Shown: positions 34,944 through 43,832 of the stretch, one piece after another
Position numbering within the stretch: the first letter of the stretch is position 1
Layout: the number at the start of each line of letters is the position of its first letter
Source: Burkholderiales bacterium 67-32
GTDB lineage: Bacteria > Pseudomonadota > Gammaproteobacteria > Burkholderiales > Burkholderiaceae_B
Reading direction: 5' to 3'
Assembly: GCA_001898625.1 (NCBI GenBank)
Contig: MKUP01000006.1
Span: forward strand, 172,443 to 236,442
Length of the DNA stretch: 64,000 nucleotides
Notes under the pieces: model-generated
What the model was told of the DNA's origin: nothing
Databases searched by the model: none
The model's input: the letters and a program-made list of their open reading frames with translations, nothing else
Made by a program: the position numbers and the translations under genes

Positions 34944-34965
34944 AATCATTGATTGATCAATGATT
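34944..34965. promoter_or_regulatory. MarR-type operator upstream of the MFS-marR pair
   Basis: AATCATTGAT (34944-34953) and ATCAATGATT (34956-34965) form a perfect 10-bp-arm repeat around TG. It contains the TTGAT/ATCAA half-sites often used by MarR proteins. Confidence 0.65.
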
Positions 34966-35065
34966 GTAGTCCTCCCCGCGTTTCCAGGGGCTGGGCCGCC
35001 GGGTAGCGGCAAGCATGGAGGATTTTTTGTTTAACATGGACCGGGGCGTTTTCCGAGGACTTTCC

Positions 35066-35854
35066 ATGCCGCTTTCCGAATCCGAACTGCAGGAACTGGC
35101 GCGGGCCCGGCACCTGCTGGAGCACCCGGGCATCGCCGCGCGCATCGCGGGGATCGCCGGCAAGCCCATCGAGCGCACGCTGGCCGCGCTGCCGGACAGG
35201 GTGTCGTCGATGATCGACGAGATCGCCCGCCGCTCCATCAGCAAGGCGCTGGACGTGGCGGTCAAGACCATGGATCCGACCCGGCCGGCGGCCGCCGCCG
35301 ACTGGTGGCACAAGCTGGCCGCCGGGGCCTCGGGCGCCGCGGGCGGCGCCTTCGGCATGGCGGGGCTGGCCGTGGAACTGCCGATCTCGACCACCATCAT
35401 GCTGCGCTCCATCGCCGACATCGCCCGCAGCCAGGGCGAGGACCTGAAGACGCCGGAATCGCGGCTGGAGTGCCTGCACGTGCTGGCGCTGGGCGGTTCC
35501 TCGAAGGCCGACGACGCGACCGACGCCGGCTATTTCGCCTCGCGCGCCGCGCTGGCGCAGGCCATCGCCTCGGCCAGCCAGTACCTCGCGCAGCATGGCA
35601 CGGCCAAGGGCAGCGCGCCCGTGCTGGTCCGGCTGATCTCCGAGGTCGCCTCGCGCTTCTCGATCGCGGTGTCCGAGAAGGCGCTGGCCCAGGCGGTGCC
35701 GATGATAGGCGCCATCGGCGGCGGGGCGATCAACGCGCTGTTCATCGATCATTTCCAGGACATGGGGCGGGGCCACTTCACCGTGCGGCGGCTGGAGCGC
35801 GCCCATGGAACGGACGTCGTGCGCGAGGCCTACCTGGCGCTGCCGCGGCGCTGA
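35066..35854 (+). CDS. EcsC-family protein
   Basis: A 262-residue protein matching the EcsC C-terminal-type family: ALDVAVKTMDPTRPAAAADWWHKLAAGASGAAGGAFGMAGLAVELPISTTIMLRSIADIARSQGED and GYFASRAALAQAIASASQYLAQHG. Function is unknown; Bacillus EcsC lies with an ABC exporter, but family members occur alone, as here. Hydrophobic Gly/Ala segments suggest membrane contact. ATG 35066 has GAGGAC 7 bases upstream; ATGs at 35015 and 35036 are also in frame. It stands alone. Confidence 0.85.
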   Translation: MPLSESELQELARARHLLEHPGIAARIAGIAGKPIERTLAALPDRVSSMIDEIARRSISKALDVAVKTMDPTRPAAAADWWHKLAAGASGAAGGAFGMAGLAVELPISTTIMLRSIADIARSQGEDLKTPESRLECLHVLALGGSSKADDATDAGYFASRAALAQAIASASQYLAQHGTAKGSAPVLVRLISEVASRFSIAVSEKALAQAVPMIGAIGGGAINALFIDHFQDMGRGHFTVRRLERAHGTDVVREAYLALPRR

Positions 35855-35990
35855 CCCTCGCACGGACGCCCGGTCGAAACAATCGGCCCCGCCAGACGTA
35901 TCAGTCTGTTAACGCCATGCGCGCTCATGCGTGGCGAGCTACGATGACCCCTGGGCCGGCACTGCGCCGGCGTCTTCAGCGAGAATCGCC

Positions 35991-36605
35991 ATGAACGCCT
36001 CCTCTTCCCTGTCAGACGAACTGATGTCCCAGCTGCAAGGCGCCCCCCTGCAGCAGCTCGCGCAGCAACTGGGCACGGACACCGCCCAGACCCAGCAGGC
36101 CGTGGGCGCCGCGCTGCCCCTGCTGCTGGGCGCGATGGGCAACAACGCGGCCCAGCCGCAGGGCGCGCAGGCGCTGTTCGGCGCGCTGCAGGACCATGGC
36201 GGGGGCGGCGGCCTGGAGGGCATGCTGGGGTCGCTGCTGGGAGGCGGCAACGCGGGCGCGCAGTCGGATGGCGGCGCCATCCTGGGCCACATCTTCGGCG
36301 CCGGGCAGCAGCGCGCCGAAACCGGATTGGGCGAGGCCACCGGCCTGGGCGGCGGCAATGCCGCCAATCTGCTGAAGATGCTCGCGCCCATCGTGATGGC
36401 CTTCCTGGCGCAGCGCGTGCAGTCGGGCGGAATGACGCCGGATAGCCTGGGCAACACGCTGGGCCAGGAGCGCGATGCCGCGCGCCAGCAGGGCGGCCTG
36501 GGCGGCGGCCTGCTGGGATCGCTGCTCGACCAGAACGGCGACGGACAGGTGGGCCTGGACGACCTGATCAAGATCGGCGGCAGCCTCCTGGGCGGCCGGC
36601 GCTAG
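35991..36605 (+). CDS. DUF937 (YidB-like) protein with EF-hand-like loop
   Basis: A 204-residue protein of the DUF937 family: an N-terminal helical domain (LSDELMSQLQGAPLQQLAQQLGTDTAQTQQAVGAALPLLLGAMGNNA), a Gly-rich linker and a C-terminal part with DQNGDGQVGLDDL near residue 183, an EF-hand or dockerin-like calcium loop. Function unknown. ATG 35991 is preferred over a frame from 35931, which adds 20 residues. The next gene begins one base after its stop, so the two are probably co-transcribed. Confidence 0.85.
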   Translation: MNASSSLSDELMSQLQGAPLQQLAQQLGTDTAQTQQAVGAALPLLLGAMGNNAAQPQGAQALFGALQDHGGGGGLEGMLGSLLGGGNAGAQSDGGAILGHIFGAGQQRAETGLGEATGLGGGNAANLLKMLAPIVMAFLAQRVQSGGMTPDSLGNTLGQERDAARQQGGLGGGLLGSLLDQNGDGQVGLDDLIKIGGSLLGGRR

Positions 36606-36606
36606 C

Positions 36607-37287
36607 ATGCACACGCTACCGATACGCCAGCACATCCTCGATCGCGTCATCGCCCGGCGCGGCCGCGTCCACCTGCACGAGCGGCTGGATCCGGCCAGGA
36701 CCGCCCTTGTCGTCATCGACATGCAGCCCACGTTCGTCGCCCCCGGCAGTCCGGCCGAGGTCCCCGAGTCCCGCTCCATCGTCGGCAACATCAACGCCCT
36801 GGCCCGTCTGCTGCGCCGCGGGGGCGGGCTGGTCGCGTGGGTCACGCACGCGAACCTGCCGGTGGGACAGGGATCGGACTGGTCCGGTTTCTATGACCAT
36901 TTCGTGGCCGCCGACGTACGTGCCCGCACCATCGAGGCGAATGCGCCGCGGCCGGCGTCCGAGGCCCTGTGGCAGGGCATGGAGCCCGCCCCGGGCGATG
37001 TCCACCTGGCCAAGAACCGCTACAGCGCTCTCGCGCACGGTTCGTCCGGGCTGGAGCGGGTGCTGCGCAGCGCGGGCATCACCCATCTGCTGATCGCCGG
37101 CACCAAGACCAACATCTGCTGCGAATCCACCGGCCGCGACGCGATGATGCTGGACTTCTTCCCCATCATGGTGGCGGACTGCCTGGCGGCCCTGTCCGAC
37201 GAGGAACACCGGGCGGCGCTGGAGACCTTCGTGCAGAACTTCGGGGACGTGCGCGAGGTCAGCGAGATCGAAGGCCTGATGGCGTAA
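36607..37287 (+). CDS. Isochorismatase-family cysteine hydrolase
   Basis: A 226-residue cytoplasmic hydrolase with the full triad: D38 in VVIDMQPTFV, K136 in LAKNRYSA and C171 in GTKTNICCEST. It should hydrolyse an amide or carbamoyl group (nicotinamidase or N-carbamoylsarcosine amidase type); substrate unknown. The ATG follows the DUF937 stop by one base. Its 3' end overlaps the convergent PAP2 gene by 29 bp. Confidence 0.9.
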   Translation: MHTLPIRQHILDRVIARRGRVHLHERLDPARTALVVIDMQPTFVAPGSPAEVPESRSIVGNINALARLLRRGGGLVAWVTHANLPVGQGSDWSGFYDHFVAADVRARTIEANAPRPASEALWQGMEPAPGDVHLAKNRYSALAHGSSGLERVLRSAGITHLLIAGTKTNICCESTGRDAMMLDFFPIMVADCLAALSDEEHRAALETFVQNFGDVREVSEIEGLMA

Positions 37288-38038
37288 GCCCGCGCGAGCG
37301 GTCCGTCCGCTCGCGTACGGCCACGCACGTCATCAGCCAGGCCGCCGTGACCGCGAAGGCGGCGATGACGTCGCTCAGGTAGTGCACCTGCAGCATCACC
37401 CGGCTATAGCCGACGCTGGCGATCAGGCCGGCCGCGAGCATGGCCATGGCCTGGCGCCATGCCGGCGGCGCCAGGCCCGCCAGCAGATAAGCCAGCATGC
37501 CGTAGACCGCCATCGCGCCGGTGGCATGTCCGCTGGGGAAGCTCCACCCCAACTCCTGGGTGAACCCGTGCAGGTGTTCGGGGCGGACCCGCTGGAAAGC
37601 GCTCTTGAGCAGCACGTTCAGCCCTGCCGCGCCCAGTGTCCCTGCCAGCCAGAGCGCCGCGTCGCGCCAGCGGCGGCGCCACAGCAGCACGGCCAGCACG
37701 AGGGTGCCCAGTCCCAGGAGGAGGTCCCGGTCGCCGGCCACGGTCAGCACGGACAGGAACCGCAGCCACGCGGGCGAGGCTTGTTCGGCCAGGGTTTCCG
37801 CCAGGGTCTTGTCGAACACGACCAGCCGCGATTCGGTCACGACGTTGGCGGCAATGAGTCCGAACACGGCGACGCCGCCCACGATCAGCGCCGCCATTAC
37901 GCGCGACCGGCGCGCCGGCGAGACCCGGCTCGCATCCAGCAGTCCGCCCACCCACAGGCCGAGCGCGCACGCGCCGGCCAGCCAGGCGAGAAAGGCAAGA
38001 CCGGCATGGCGGCCGGCGATCAGTTCCAGAGTCGTCAT
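37259..38038 (-). CDS. PAP2-family membrane phosphatase
   Basis: A 259-residue integral membrane enzyme with all three PAP2 motifs: KSAFQRVRP, FPSGHATGAM and SRVMLQVHYLSD. It likely dephosphorylates lipid phosphates such as undecaprenyl pyrophosphate or phosphatidate at the periplasmic face. ATG 38038 begins MTTLELIAGRHAGLAF; a longer frame adds 60 residues of poor composition. It overlaps the isochorismatase-family gene at the 3' ends and is divergent from the Bug gene at 38181. Confidence 0.92.
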   Translation of the reverse strand: MTTLELIAGRHAGLAFLAWLAGACALGLWVGGLLDASRVSPARRSRVMAALIVGGVAVFGLIAANVVTESRLVVFDKTLAETLAEQASPAWLRFLSVLTVAGDRDLLLGLGTLVLAVLLWRRRWRDAALWLAGTLGAAGLNVLLKSAFQRVRPEHLHGFTQELGWSFPSGHATGAMAVYGMLAYLLAGLAPPAWRQAMAMLAAGLIASVGYSRVMLQVHYLSDVIAAFAVTAAWLMTCVAVRERTDRSRGLTPSGLRSR

Positions 38039-38180
38039 CGTGCGATCTCGCGTCCGTGCGGCGTCATCACCTGCCGGCAATGGCCGTATTGCCTCGCGCC
38101 TATGGCGGGAGAGGCGCCCGCCTTCTACAGTGCAGCGATCGGGCGCGCACCACGATACATGACAACAACGGAGACGGCAC

Positions 38181-39140
38181 ATGATCCGAGCGTTCTGGCA
38201 CGGCCTGATGGCGGCCATTCTTCTGGCACCGCTCGCCCCGGCGGCGGCCGCTTACCCGGAGCGGCCGTTGCGGCTCATCGTTCCCTTCGTGGCGGGCGGT
38301 TCGATCGACCGCGTGGCGCGCCTGCTGGCCGAGCGCATCCAGGCCCGGGTGGGGCAGCCGGTCATCGTCGACAACCGGACCGGTGCGACCGGCAACATCG
38401 GTACCCAGGCCGTCGTGTCGGCGCCGCCGGACGGCTATACGCTGCTGATGCAGACCTCGGCGCTGGCCATCACTCCCTGGCTGTCCCGGTTGCCGTTCGA
38501 CGTGGAGCGCGACCTCGTGCCCGTGACCCGTATCGCGCGCACTCCCTATGCGCTGGTCGTCAGGACATCCCTGCCGGTGGATTCGTTCGAGGCCTTCGTG
38601 GCTTACGCGGCGGCCCATCCCGGCAAGCTGACCTGTTCGAGCTACGGCGTGGGTTCGCCGCCGCACCTGGCGCTGGAGCTGATCAAGCAGGCGGCTTCGG
38701 TCGAGATCGTCCACGCCCCGTACCGGAGCTTCTCGCAGGCCGCGCCCAGCTTCGCCTCCGGACAGCTCGACTGCGGCATCGACACGCCCACGAACGTACA
38801 GCCTCTGGTCGACATGGGTACCGTCCGCGTGCTGGGCGTGACGTCGGCCGAGCCCTTCTTCCTGTTCCCGTCGGCCCAGCCCATGGCCGGCCGCTATCCG
38901 GGCACGGAGGTCGAGGGCTTCCAGCTTCTGTTTGTCGCCAAGGGTACGCCGCCGGACATCGTGGACCGCATCCACGCCGAGTTCGCCCGCGCCTTGCACG
39001 ATCCCGAGGTCGAGAAGCAGCTCCGGGGCATGGGTTTCGTGCCGGTGGGCGACGACCCCCGCTCCGCGGCGGCAGGCTTCGCCAAGGATTATGCCCGCTT
39101 CGGCCAGGTGATCAAGGAGCGGGGCATACGCGCCGAGTGA
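38181..39140 (+). CDS. Bug/TctC-family periplasmic solute-binding protein
   Basis: A 319-residue Bug protein with signal peptide ending near AAAA-YPERP, RLIVPFVAGGSIDRVA, GATGNIGTQ, PPDGYTLLMQ and HAPYRSFSQAAP. It is not followed by enzyme genes on its own strand, so it is an orphan receptor. The motif HAPYRSF replaces the common HVPYKG, a minor change in the ligand loop. Ligand unknown. Confidence 0.93.
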   Translation: MIRAFWHGLMAAILLAPLAPAAAAYPERPLRLIVPFVAGGSIDRVARLLAERIQARVGQPVIVDNRTGATGNIGTQAVVSAPPDGYTLLMQTSALAITPWLSRLPFDVERDLVPVTRIARTPYALVVRTSLPVDSFEAFVAYAAAHPGKLTCSSYGVGSPPHLALELIKQAASVEIVHAPYRSFSQAAPSFASGQLDCGIDTPTNVQPLVDMGTVRVLGVTSAEPFFLFPSAQPMAGRYPGTEVEGFQLLFVAKGTPPDIVDRIHAEFARALHDPEVEKQLRGMGFVPVGDDPRSAAAGFAKDYARFGQVIKERGIRAE

Positions 39141-39153
39141 CCCGTACGTGGCC

Positions 39154-40464
39154 CTAGTGGACGGTGGCCGTCCAGGCCGGGCCGGATCGTGCCACCGCGA
39201 CGCGCAGGACGATGAGCGGGGAGGCATCCCCCGCCTCGCCGCGCGGCGGGCCCGCGTCCACCTGGACCGTGCGGACCACGCCGTGGTTCGCGGTGAAGAT
39301 CTGCAACATCGCCTGCCTGCCCGCCGGTGCCGCGTAGTTGTTCAGGCCCACGCTGAAGATGCCGGCCTGCAGGCGCTGCGGATCGCAGGACGCGTGATAG
39401 TGCTCCGGACCATGGCCCGCGGTGTTGTCGAGATCGAGGGTGCCGCTGGCGCCCACGCGTGCGCCATAGTGGACGTGGTCGCCGCCGGGCTCCAGGACAT
39501 GAAGGTCGATGTCGCCCTCGCCGTCCCAGGCCAGCGTGGCGGTGAAGAATCCCGGGTTCGCCCGGGGCTCGGGGGCCTTCAGCGCCAGCAGGCTGCCGGC
39601 CATCAGCGTGCCGGCGGCGGAGCGGCCGTTGCGTTTCGCGTCGAGATAGGTCTCGATCAATTGATGGCCGGACGCGTCGCGGGTCGAAGGCGGGATCCAG
39701 AGGTTGGGCGGCGGTGGGGCGCCCGGCACCACGCCGCGCAGCGCCGCGATGACCATGTCGTTGCCCGACAGCAGGTGGGGGCCGCTGGTGAGGGCCGACG
39801 CGGGCGCGATGTGGACGGCCGCGAGCGCGGCCGGATCGGACAGGGTCCGGAAGGCGGCGTTCAGGAAGAAGTTGCCCTGCGAATGGCCCACCAGCAGGAC
39901 CCCCCGCCCCAACGCATGCAGCGCACGCAGGCGCAGCTGATGGGCGGCGTAGTCGGCCCCGGTGGGCGGGGCGGCCGCGAACGAGGTGGCGTGGGCAAGC
40001 AGGCGCGCGTTGCGTGCCTCGGCCAGCGCGGCGGCAAGGTCGTGGGCGCGCGGCAGCACGGCCGCTATCCGGCGCCAGCCGTCCAGGCGGCCATCGACGA
40101 TTTCCCAGAACAGCTCCCAGCGGTGGCGCACGGCGTCGTCCAGTTCCGCGGAACGCTGCGCGAAGGCTTCGACCAGGTCTTCGATGCCCTTGCGCGCTCC
40201 ACGTTGCAATCCGCTGGCGTTGTAGAACACTTCGGCCCCGACGGCGAGCGCGGCGCGGGCGGGGTGCGGCCGCAGCGCTTCGTCCAGCGTGACGAGCAGG
40301 GCCCGCGCGCCGCTGGCGGCGGTGTCGGGCGTGGTCCAGACGCCGTTGAAGAAGGCCAGGGTGTGGGTATGGGCCGGGCACAGGTCCGTTGCCCGCGCGC
40401 CCTGCGCCAGCAGGCCGGCTGCCGCCAGCAGCGCCAGCGCGCATCGGCGCGGTGCCTTATTCAT
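39154..40464 (-). CDS. Secreted alpha/beta-hydrolase-like protein fused to a YfaP/DUF2135-like domain
   Basis: A 436-residue protein with a signal peptide (ALALLAAAGLLAQGARA), a lipase-like core with the nucleophile elbow G193-H-S195-Q-G197 (possible catalytic His at 267), and a C-terminal domain from about 305. That domain begins TATLAWDGEGDIDLHVLEPGGDHVHYG and continues GTLDLDNTAGHGPEHY, which resembles the YfaP/DUF2135 domain. The combination suggests an exported esterase or lipase with a carbohydrate- or surface-binding module. It overlaps the small lipoprotein gene upstream by 8 bp. Substrate unknown. Confidence 0.75.
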   Translation of the reverse strand: MNKAPRRCALALLAAAGLLAQGARATDLCPAHTHTLAFFNGVWTTPDTAASGARALLVTLDEALRPHPARAALAVGAEVFYNASGLQRGARKGIEDLVEAFAQRSAELDDAVRHRWELFWEIVDGRLDGWRRIAAVLPRAHDLAAALAEARNARLLAHATSFAAAPPTGADYAAHQLRLRALHALGRGVLLVGHSQGNFFLNAAFRTLSDPAALAAVHIAPASALTSGPHLLSGNDMVIAALRGVVPGAPPPPNLWIPPSTRDASGHQLIETYLDAKRNGRSAAGTLMAGSLLALKAPEPRANPGFFTATLAWDGEGDIDLHVLEPGGDHVHYGARVGASGTLDLDNTAGHGPEHYHASCDPQRLQAGIFSVGLNNYAAPAGRQAMLQIFTANHGVVRTVQVDAGPPRGEAGDASPLIVLRVAVARSGPAWTATVH

Positions 40465-40963
40465 CGCAGCCGTCCCCGGGGGGCAGCGACAGGATGGCGC
40501 CGTCCAGCAAGGCGGAATAATCGAGATAGGCCAGGACCCGGGCCCGGGTGTTGGCGGACATCTTGCGCATGTCGGCCGCGGCGTCGGCCCCTTCGGTGTC
40601 GGAGCCGCTGCGCGCCATCACGCAGGCCACGGCCCGGGTGGTGCGCCAGGCGGCTTCCTGCGCCGCGACGGAATCGCCTCGGGCCAGCAGGGCATCGCGG
40701 AACGAGCGGGCGAGCTGCCTGAGCGCATCCTGCCGCGCGGGTGCTCCGCCCTGGCGCGCGATCCATGCATCGATGTCGTCGCGCACGCCGTTGCCGTCGG
40801 TATCGGGCCCGCCCAGGTCCTCGGAGCGATCCAGCACGGGAAGTTCGCCCTGGCGTTCCAGGTCGGCGATGGAGCGGGCCGGCCGCGGGGCGGAGTCTTC
40901 GCCGCCGCAGGCGGCAAGCAGGAGCAGGAAGGAGGCAACGATGCCCGGGTGGTGTGGCGTCAT
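40457..40963 (-). CDS. Small lipoprotein with calcium-loop motif
   Basis: A 168-residue predicted lipoprotein: signal peptide with lipobox LLAAC, Cys19, followed by GGED. DTDGNGVRDDIDAWIA (D54, D56, N58, D62) is a calcium-binding loop of thrombospondin-3/dockerin type. I know no functional family. Its stop overlaps the start of the secreted hydrolase gene, so the two are one unit; it may be a partner or anchor for that enzyme. Confidence 0.8.
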   Translation of the reverse strand: MTPHHPGIVASFLLLLAACGGEDSAPRPARSIADLERQGELPVLDRSEDLGGPDTDGNGVRDDIDAWIARQGGAPARQDALRQLARSFRDALLARGDSVAAQEAAWRTTRAVACVMARSGSDTEGADAAADMRKMSANTRARVLAYLDYSALLDGAILSLPPGDGCDE

Positions 40964-41177
40964 GGCGATCCCATGCGTGGCTTTCCTTCACCCGCATGGC
41001 GAAGGCGCCCCGGCCGATGCGGCGCGGGCGAGGTGCCATTAGGCCGGGATCCGCATACCGACGGGGGGCGGGCGCGGCGGTTTGTCCGTCGGGGGTTGCG
41101 CGTAGGCGGCGCTTTGCCAAGCGGCGCCGATCGCGCCACACTTGCATCGGGTTTCGTTTTTCCAGGCATGCCAGAAT

Positions 41178-42206
41178 ATGACAAGATCGCATCGCGCCTG
41201 GCTGGCCGTACTGTCCGCGTGGCTGGTGCCGGCAAGCGCGGCGTATGCCCAGTCGTCCCTTACCCTGTACGGTGTGGTCGACGCCGGTATCTACCGCCTG
41301 GCGCGCGGCGCCACCTCCATCGGCAACATCCAGCGCAGCTACTGGGGCATCAAGGGGGCCGAGGACCTGGGCAGCGGCTATGCCGCCCTGTTCCATCTCC
41401 AGTCGCGCTTCGAGATCGATACCGGCCGCCTGGAGGCCAGCGGCGGCGCGCCCCTGTTCTACGGCGAGTCCACCGTGGGCGTGAAAGGGCCGTTCGGCCA
41501 ACTGCGGCTGGGGCGGGCCATGACGCCCATGTGGGCGCTCGATTGGCAGTTCGACCCCTGGTACAACTTCGACCGCGTGGCTTCCATCGCGTGGCAGATC
41601 TACCACCCGGCGTACCGGACGGATCCCTATCGCAACGGCCCGCTGGGCGACTACAACCGCGCGAACAACGGGGTGTTCTACGACTCGCCGGTTGCGCGCG
41701 GCTGGTCGGTACACCTGGCGGCCAACGGCGAGCGCAGCAAGGTGCCCGACGCCAACGGCACGGTCGAAAACAGGCGCGGTCTGGCGGCCGGGCTCAACTA
41801 CGACGATGGCGCGGCGACCTTCCTGCTTTCCGCCGAGCGCAACAGCGTGAACGACAAGACCTACTTCGTCGGCCTGGCCTACGGGGCGGGCCCGACGCGC
41901 GTCATGGTCTCCGCCAACCTGACCGACCTGACGGCCGCCAGCCAGGTGTTCCTGGGCGAGAGCCGCCGGCGTCGCACCAGCGCCATGCTGGCCGCCACCC
42001 ACCGCATCGGCGCGGCCACGCTCAAGATCGGCGTGGGCCGGGACTTCCAGGGCTATGGCAGCAGCGGCGCGACCAACTACGTCAGCGCCGGCGTGTCCTA
42101 CGCGCTGTCACGGCGCACGCAGGTCTACGCCGGACTGGGCCACGCCCGGCCGGCCAACGACGGCGGCCGGACCAACGTCGGCATGGGCGTGAATCACAGT
42201 TTCTGA
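41178..42206 (+). CDS. Gram-negative general porin (Omp32/OmpC-like)
   Basis: A 342-residue outer-membrane porin: signal peptide ending AAYA-QSS, then SLTLYGVVDAGIYRL, typical of betaproteobacterial porins; RSYWGIKGAEDLGSGYAALFHLQSRF and alternating beta strands; and the C-terminal Phe in GMGVNHSF needed for BAM-mediated assembly. ATG 41178 is preferred because it directly precedes the signal peptide. The 214 bases upstream hold no other gene. Its 3' end overlaps the convergent DUF5924 gene by 99 bp. Confidence 0.92.
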   Translation: MTRSHRAWLAVLSAWLVPASAAYAQSSLTLYGVVDAGIYRLARGATSIGNIQRSYWGIKGAEDLGSGYAALFHLQSRFEIDTGRLEASGGAPLFYGESTVGVKGPFGQLRLGRAMTPMWALDWQFDPWYNFDRVASIAWQIYHPAYRTDPYRNGPLGDYNRANNGVFYDSPVARGWSVHLAANGERSKVPDANGTVENRRGLAAGLNYDDGAATFLLSAERNSVNDKTYFVGLAYGAGPTRVMVSANLTDLTAASQVFLGESRRRRTSAMLAATHRIGAATLKIGVGRDFQGYGSSGATNYVSAGVSYALSRRTQVYAGLGHARPANDGGRTNVGMGVNHSF

Positions 42207-43250
42207 CGCGGGCGATACGGGCGGGGCCGGCGCATCGTCGCCCGCCACGCGAAAGCGCAGCGTGCCTATCATCTGGCCGGTATCGGTCACCACCTTGACC
42301 TGCCAGCGGCCGCGGGGGTCGGCGGGGAAGTTCCGCTTGTGGGTCCAGGCGCGGTAGCCTTCCTTGCGGCCGCCGCGTATGTCCAGCGCGATGCGGTCCA
42401 TCTCGCTGCCATCGCGCAGCCAGACGTGGTAAATGTGTTCTTCCAGGCCCAGCGGCGCATTGATCGCGGTATAGGCGTAGATGCCCTGGTCGCGCATCTG
42501 CGCCGGCGTCACGGTGCGCAGGCTTTCGCCGGCCTCCATGTTGCGGCTGTCCATGCTGGTCGCTATGGCGACCTCGGTCAGCCATAGCGTGGCGGGAGGC
42601 ACCCACAGGCGCAGCAGCCATCCGCCGGTGCCGAGTGCCAGCATCAGCGCCACCACCGCCCATTTGCGCCAGCGGGCTTCCAGCGCGACCAGCTCGGACA
42701 GCGACGGAAACGACAGCAGCACCGCCACGCCCAGGGCCAGCTTGTAGCTGCTGCCCGTGGTGATGTGCAGGACCAGCGGCAGTGCGGTCAGCAGCACCAC
42801 GAACAGCGTGAAGGTGTGATACGTCAGGAACACCCACCGGCGGGTCGACAGCCACCGGAAATACAGCGGATCGACCAGGGCCGCCAGCGCGGCGGCGCCC
42901 ACCAGCCCGGTGAACAGGGCCTGGCCGCTGTTCCAGGTGGTCGCGGTGTACAGGAAGGGCAGCACGAAGAACAGGCCTTCCTGGTGGATCATCTGCGTGC
43001 CGTAGCGCAGCAGCGGCGTCGGGATGGTCCAGCCGAACCGCTGCGCGATGCGCTGCCGCAGTGCCTGTTCCAGCACCAGCCAGATCCAGCTCAGCAGCAT
43101 CACCGCCGCGATCACGCGGGCGAAGGCCTCGTGACGTTCGACGGTGAAGAAGCTGACCACCCCGGACGCGAAGCCGAAGGCCGCGATGGTGCCGGGGTAG
43201 CGCTGGGCCAGCGCGATGAGTCGAAGGGGGATGGTCTTCCAGATAGGCAC
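42108..43250 (-). CDS. DUF5924/DUF2914-type membrane protein
   Basis: A 380-residue protein. Residues 1-220 contain about seven hydrophobic segments (DUF5924-like); residues 230-345 form a soluble domain (IYAYTAINAPLGLEEHIYHVWLRDGSEMDRIALDIRGGRKEGYRAWTHKRNFPADPRGRWQVKVVTDTGQMIGTLRFRV) of the DUF2914 type. Function unknown. The last 30 or so codons are antisense to the end of the porin gene and code for a tail that looks non-conserved, so the effective protein may end earlier. Confidence 0.82.
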   Translation of the reverse strand: MPIWKTIPLRLIALAQRYPGTIAAFGFASGVVSFFTVERHEAFARVIAAVMLLSWIWLVLEQALRQRIAQRFGWTIPTPLLRYGTQMIHQEGLFFVLPFLYTATTWNSGQALFTGLVGAAALAALVDPLYFRWLSTRRWVFLTYHTFTLFVVLLTALPLVLHITTGSSYKLALGVAVLLSFPSLSELVALEARWRKWAVVALMLALGTGGWLLRLWVPPATLWLTEVAIATSMDSRNMEAGESLRTVTPAQMRDQGIYAYTAINAPLGLEEHIYHVWLRDGSEMDRIALDIRGGRKEGYRAWTHKRNFPADPRGRWQVKVVTDTGQMIGTLRFRVAGDDAPAPPVSPASETVIHAHADVGPAAVVGRPGVAQSGVDLRAP

Positions 43251-43298
43251 GGTGAAGCCAGCCGGGCATGTAAAAAATGCCGGGTCCCACTCATGTTA

Positions 43299-43337
43299 GC
43301 ACCGGGCGGAACGGCGCTTCGCGCGGTCCGCCCGGTG
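43299..43337. other. GC-rich hairpin between two minus-strand genes
   Basis: GCACCGGGCGGA (43299-43310) and TCCGCCCGGTGC (43327-43338) form a perfect 12-bp stem. No T-run follows on either strand, so it is not a standard intrinsic terminator; mRNA stabilisation is possible. Confidence 0.5.
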
Positions 43338-43364
43338 CCGTGCCAGCCCCTTCCGGGACCCCGG

Positions 43365-43787
43365 TCAGGGGGCGACCTGGACCATCCAGGTCACGCCGAA
43401 GCGGTCGGTCACCATGCCGAAGCGCGACGAGAAGAAGGTGGGCGTCATCGGCGCGATCACGGTGCCACCTTCGCCCAGGGCCGCGAACTTGCGTTCCGCG
43501 TCGGCATCGTCGGCCACGCTCAGCGCCAGCGAGACGCCCTTGAATTCGGCCGGGCCCTTGCACATGCCGTCCGATCCCATCACGACGGCGCCGCCGATCT
43601 CCAGCGACATGTGCATGACCTTGTTTTCCGACCCCGGCGGCGGCACGCAATTCTCGTTGTCACCCGGGGCCGGCGGAGCGTCCTTGAAGCGCAGCATCAT
43701 CGTGACCTGGGCGCCGAGCGCCTTGGCGTAGAACTCGGCCGCTTCCTCGGCCCGGCCTTCGAAGAACAGATAGGGCTGGATATGCAT
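43365..43787 (-). CDS. VOC-family (PhnB/YjdN-like) glyoxalase-fold protein
   Basis: A 140-residue protein, MHIQPYLFFEGRAEEAAEFYAKALGAQVTMMLRFKDAPPAPGDNENCVPPPGSENKVMHMSLEIGGAVVMGSD, with two beta-alpha-beta-beta-beta modules of the vicinal-oxygen-chelate fold, closest to PhnB/YjdN. Function of these proteins is not established. ATG 43787 has GAGGAGA upstream; a frame from 43907 would cross the operator. It is divergent from the TetR gene at 43891. Confidence 0.88.
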   Translation of the reverse strand: MHIQPYLFFEGRAEEAAEFYAKALGAQVTMMLRFKDAPPAPGDNENCVPPPGSENKVMHMSLEIGGAVVMGSDGMCKGPAEFKGVSLALSVADDADAERKFAALGEGGTVIAPMTPTFFSSRFGMVTDRFGVTWMVQVAP

Positions 43788-43832
43788 GACGGTCTCCTCG
43801 TCTGACTGCTGGATGAAGGGGGTGGAATGTTT

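Noticed and set aside
32889..35012. A 707-residue minus-strand frame that would fuse the MFS region to MarR
   Set aside because: Only its last 148 codons are a real protein (MarR); the rest is the MFS gene read in the wrong frame, and GTG 33335 gives a coupled start.
43299..43338. Intrinsic terminator
   Set aside because: The stem is strong but no T-run follows on either strand, so I list it only as a hairpin.
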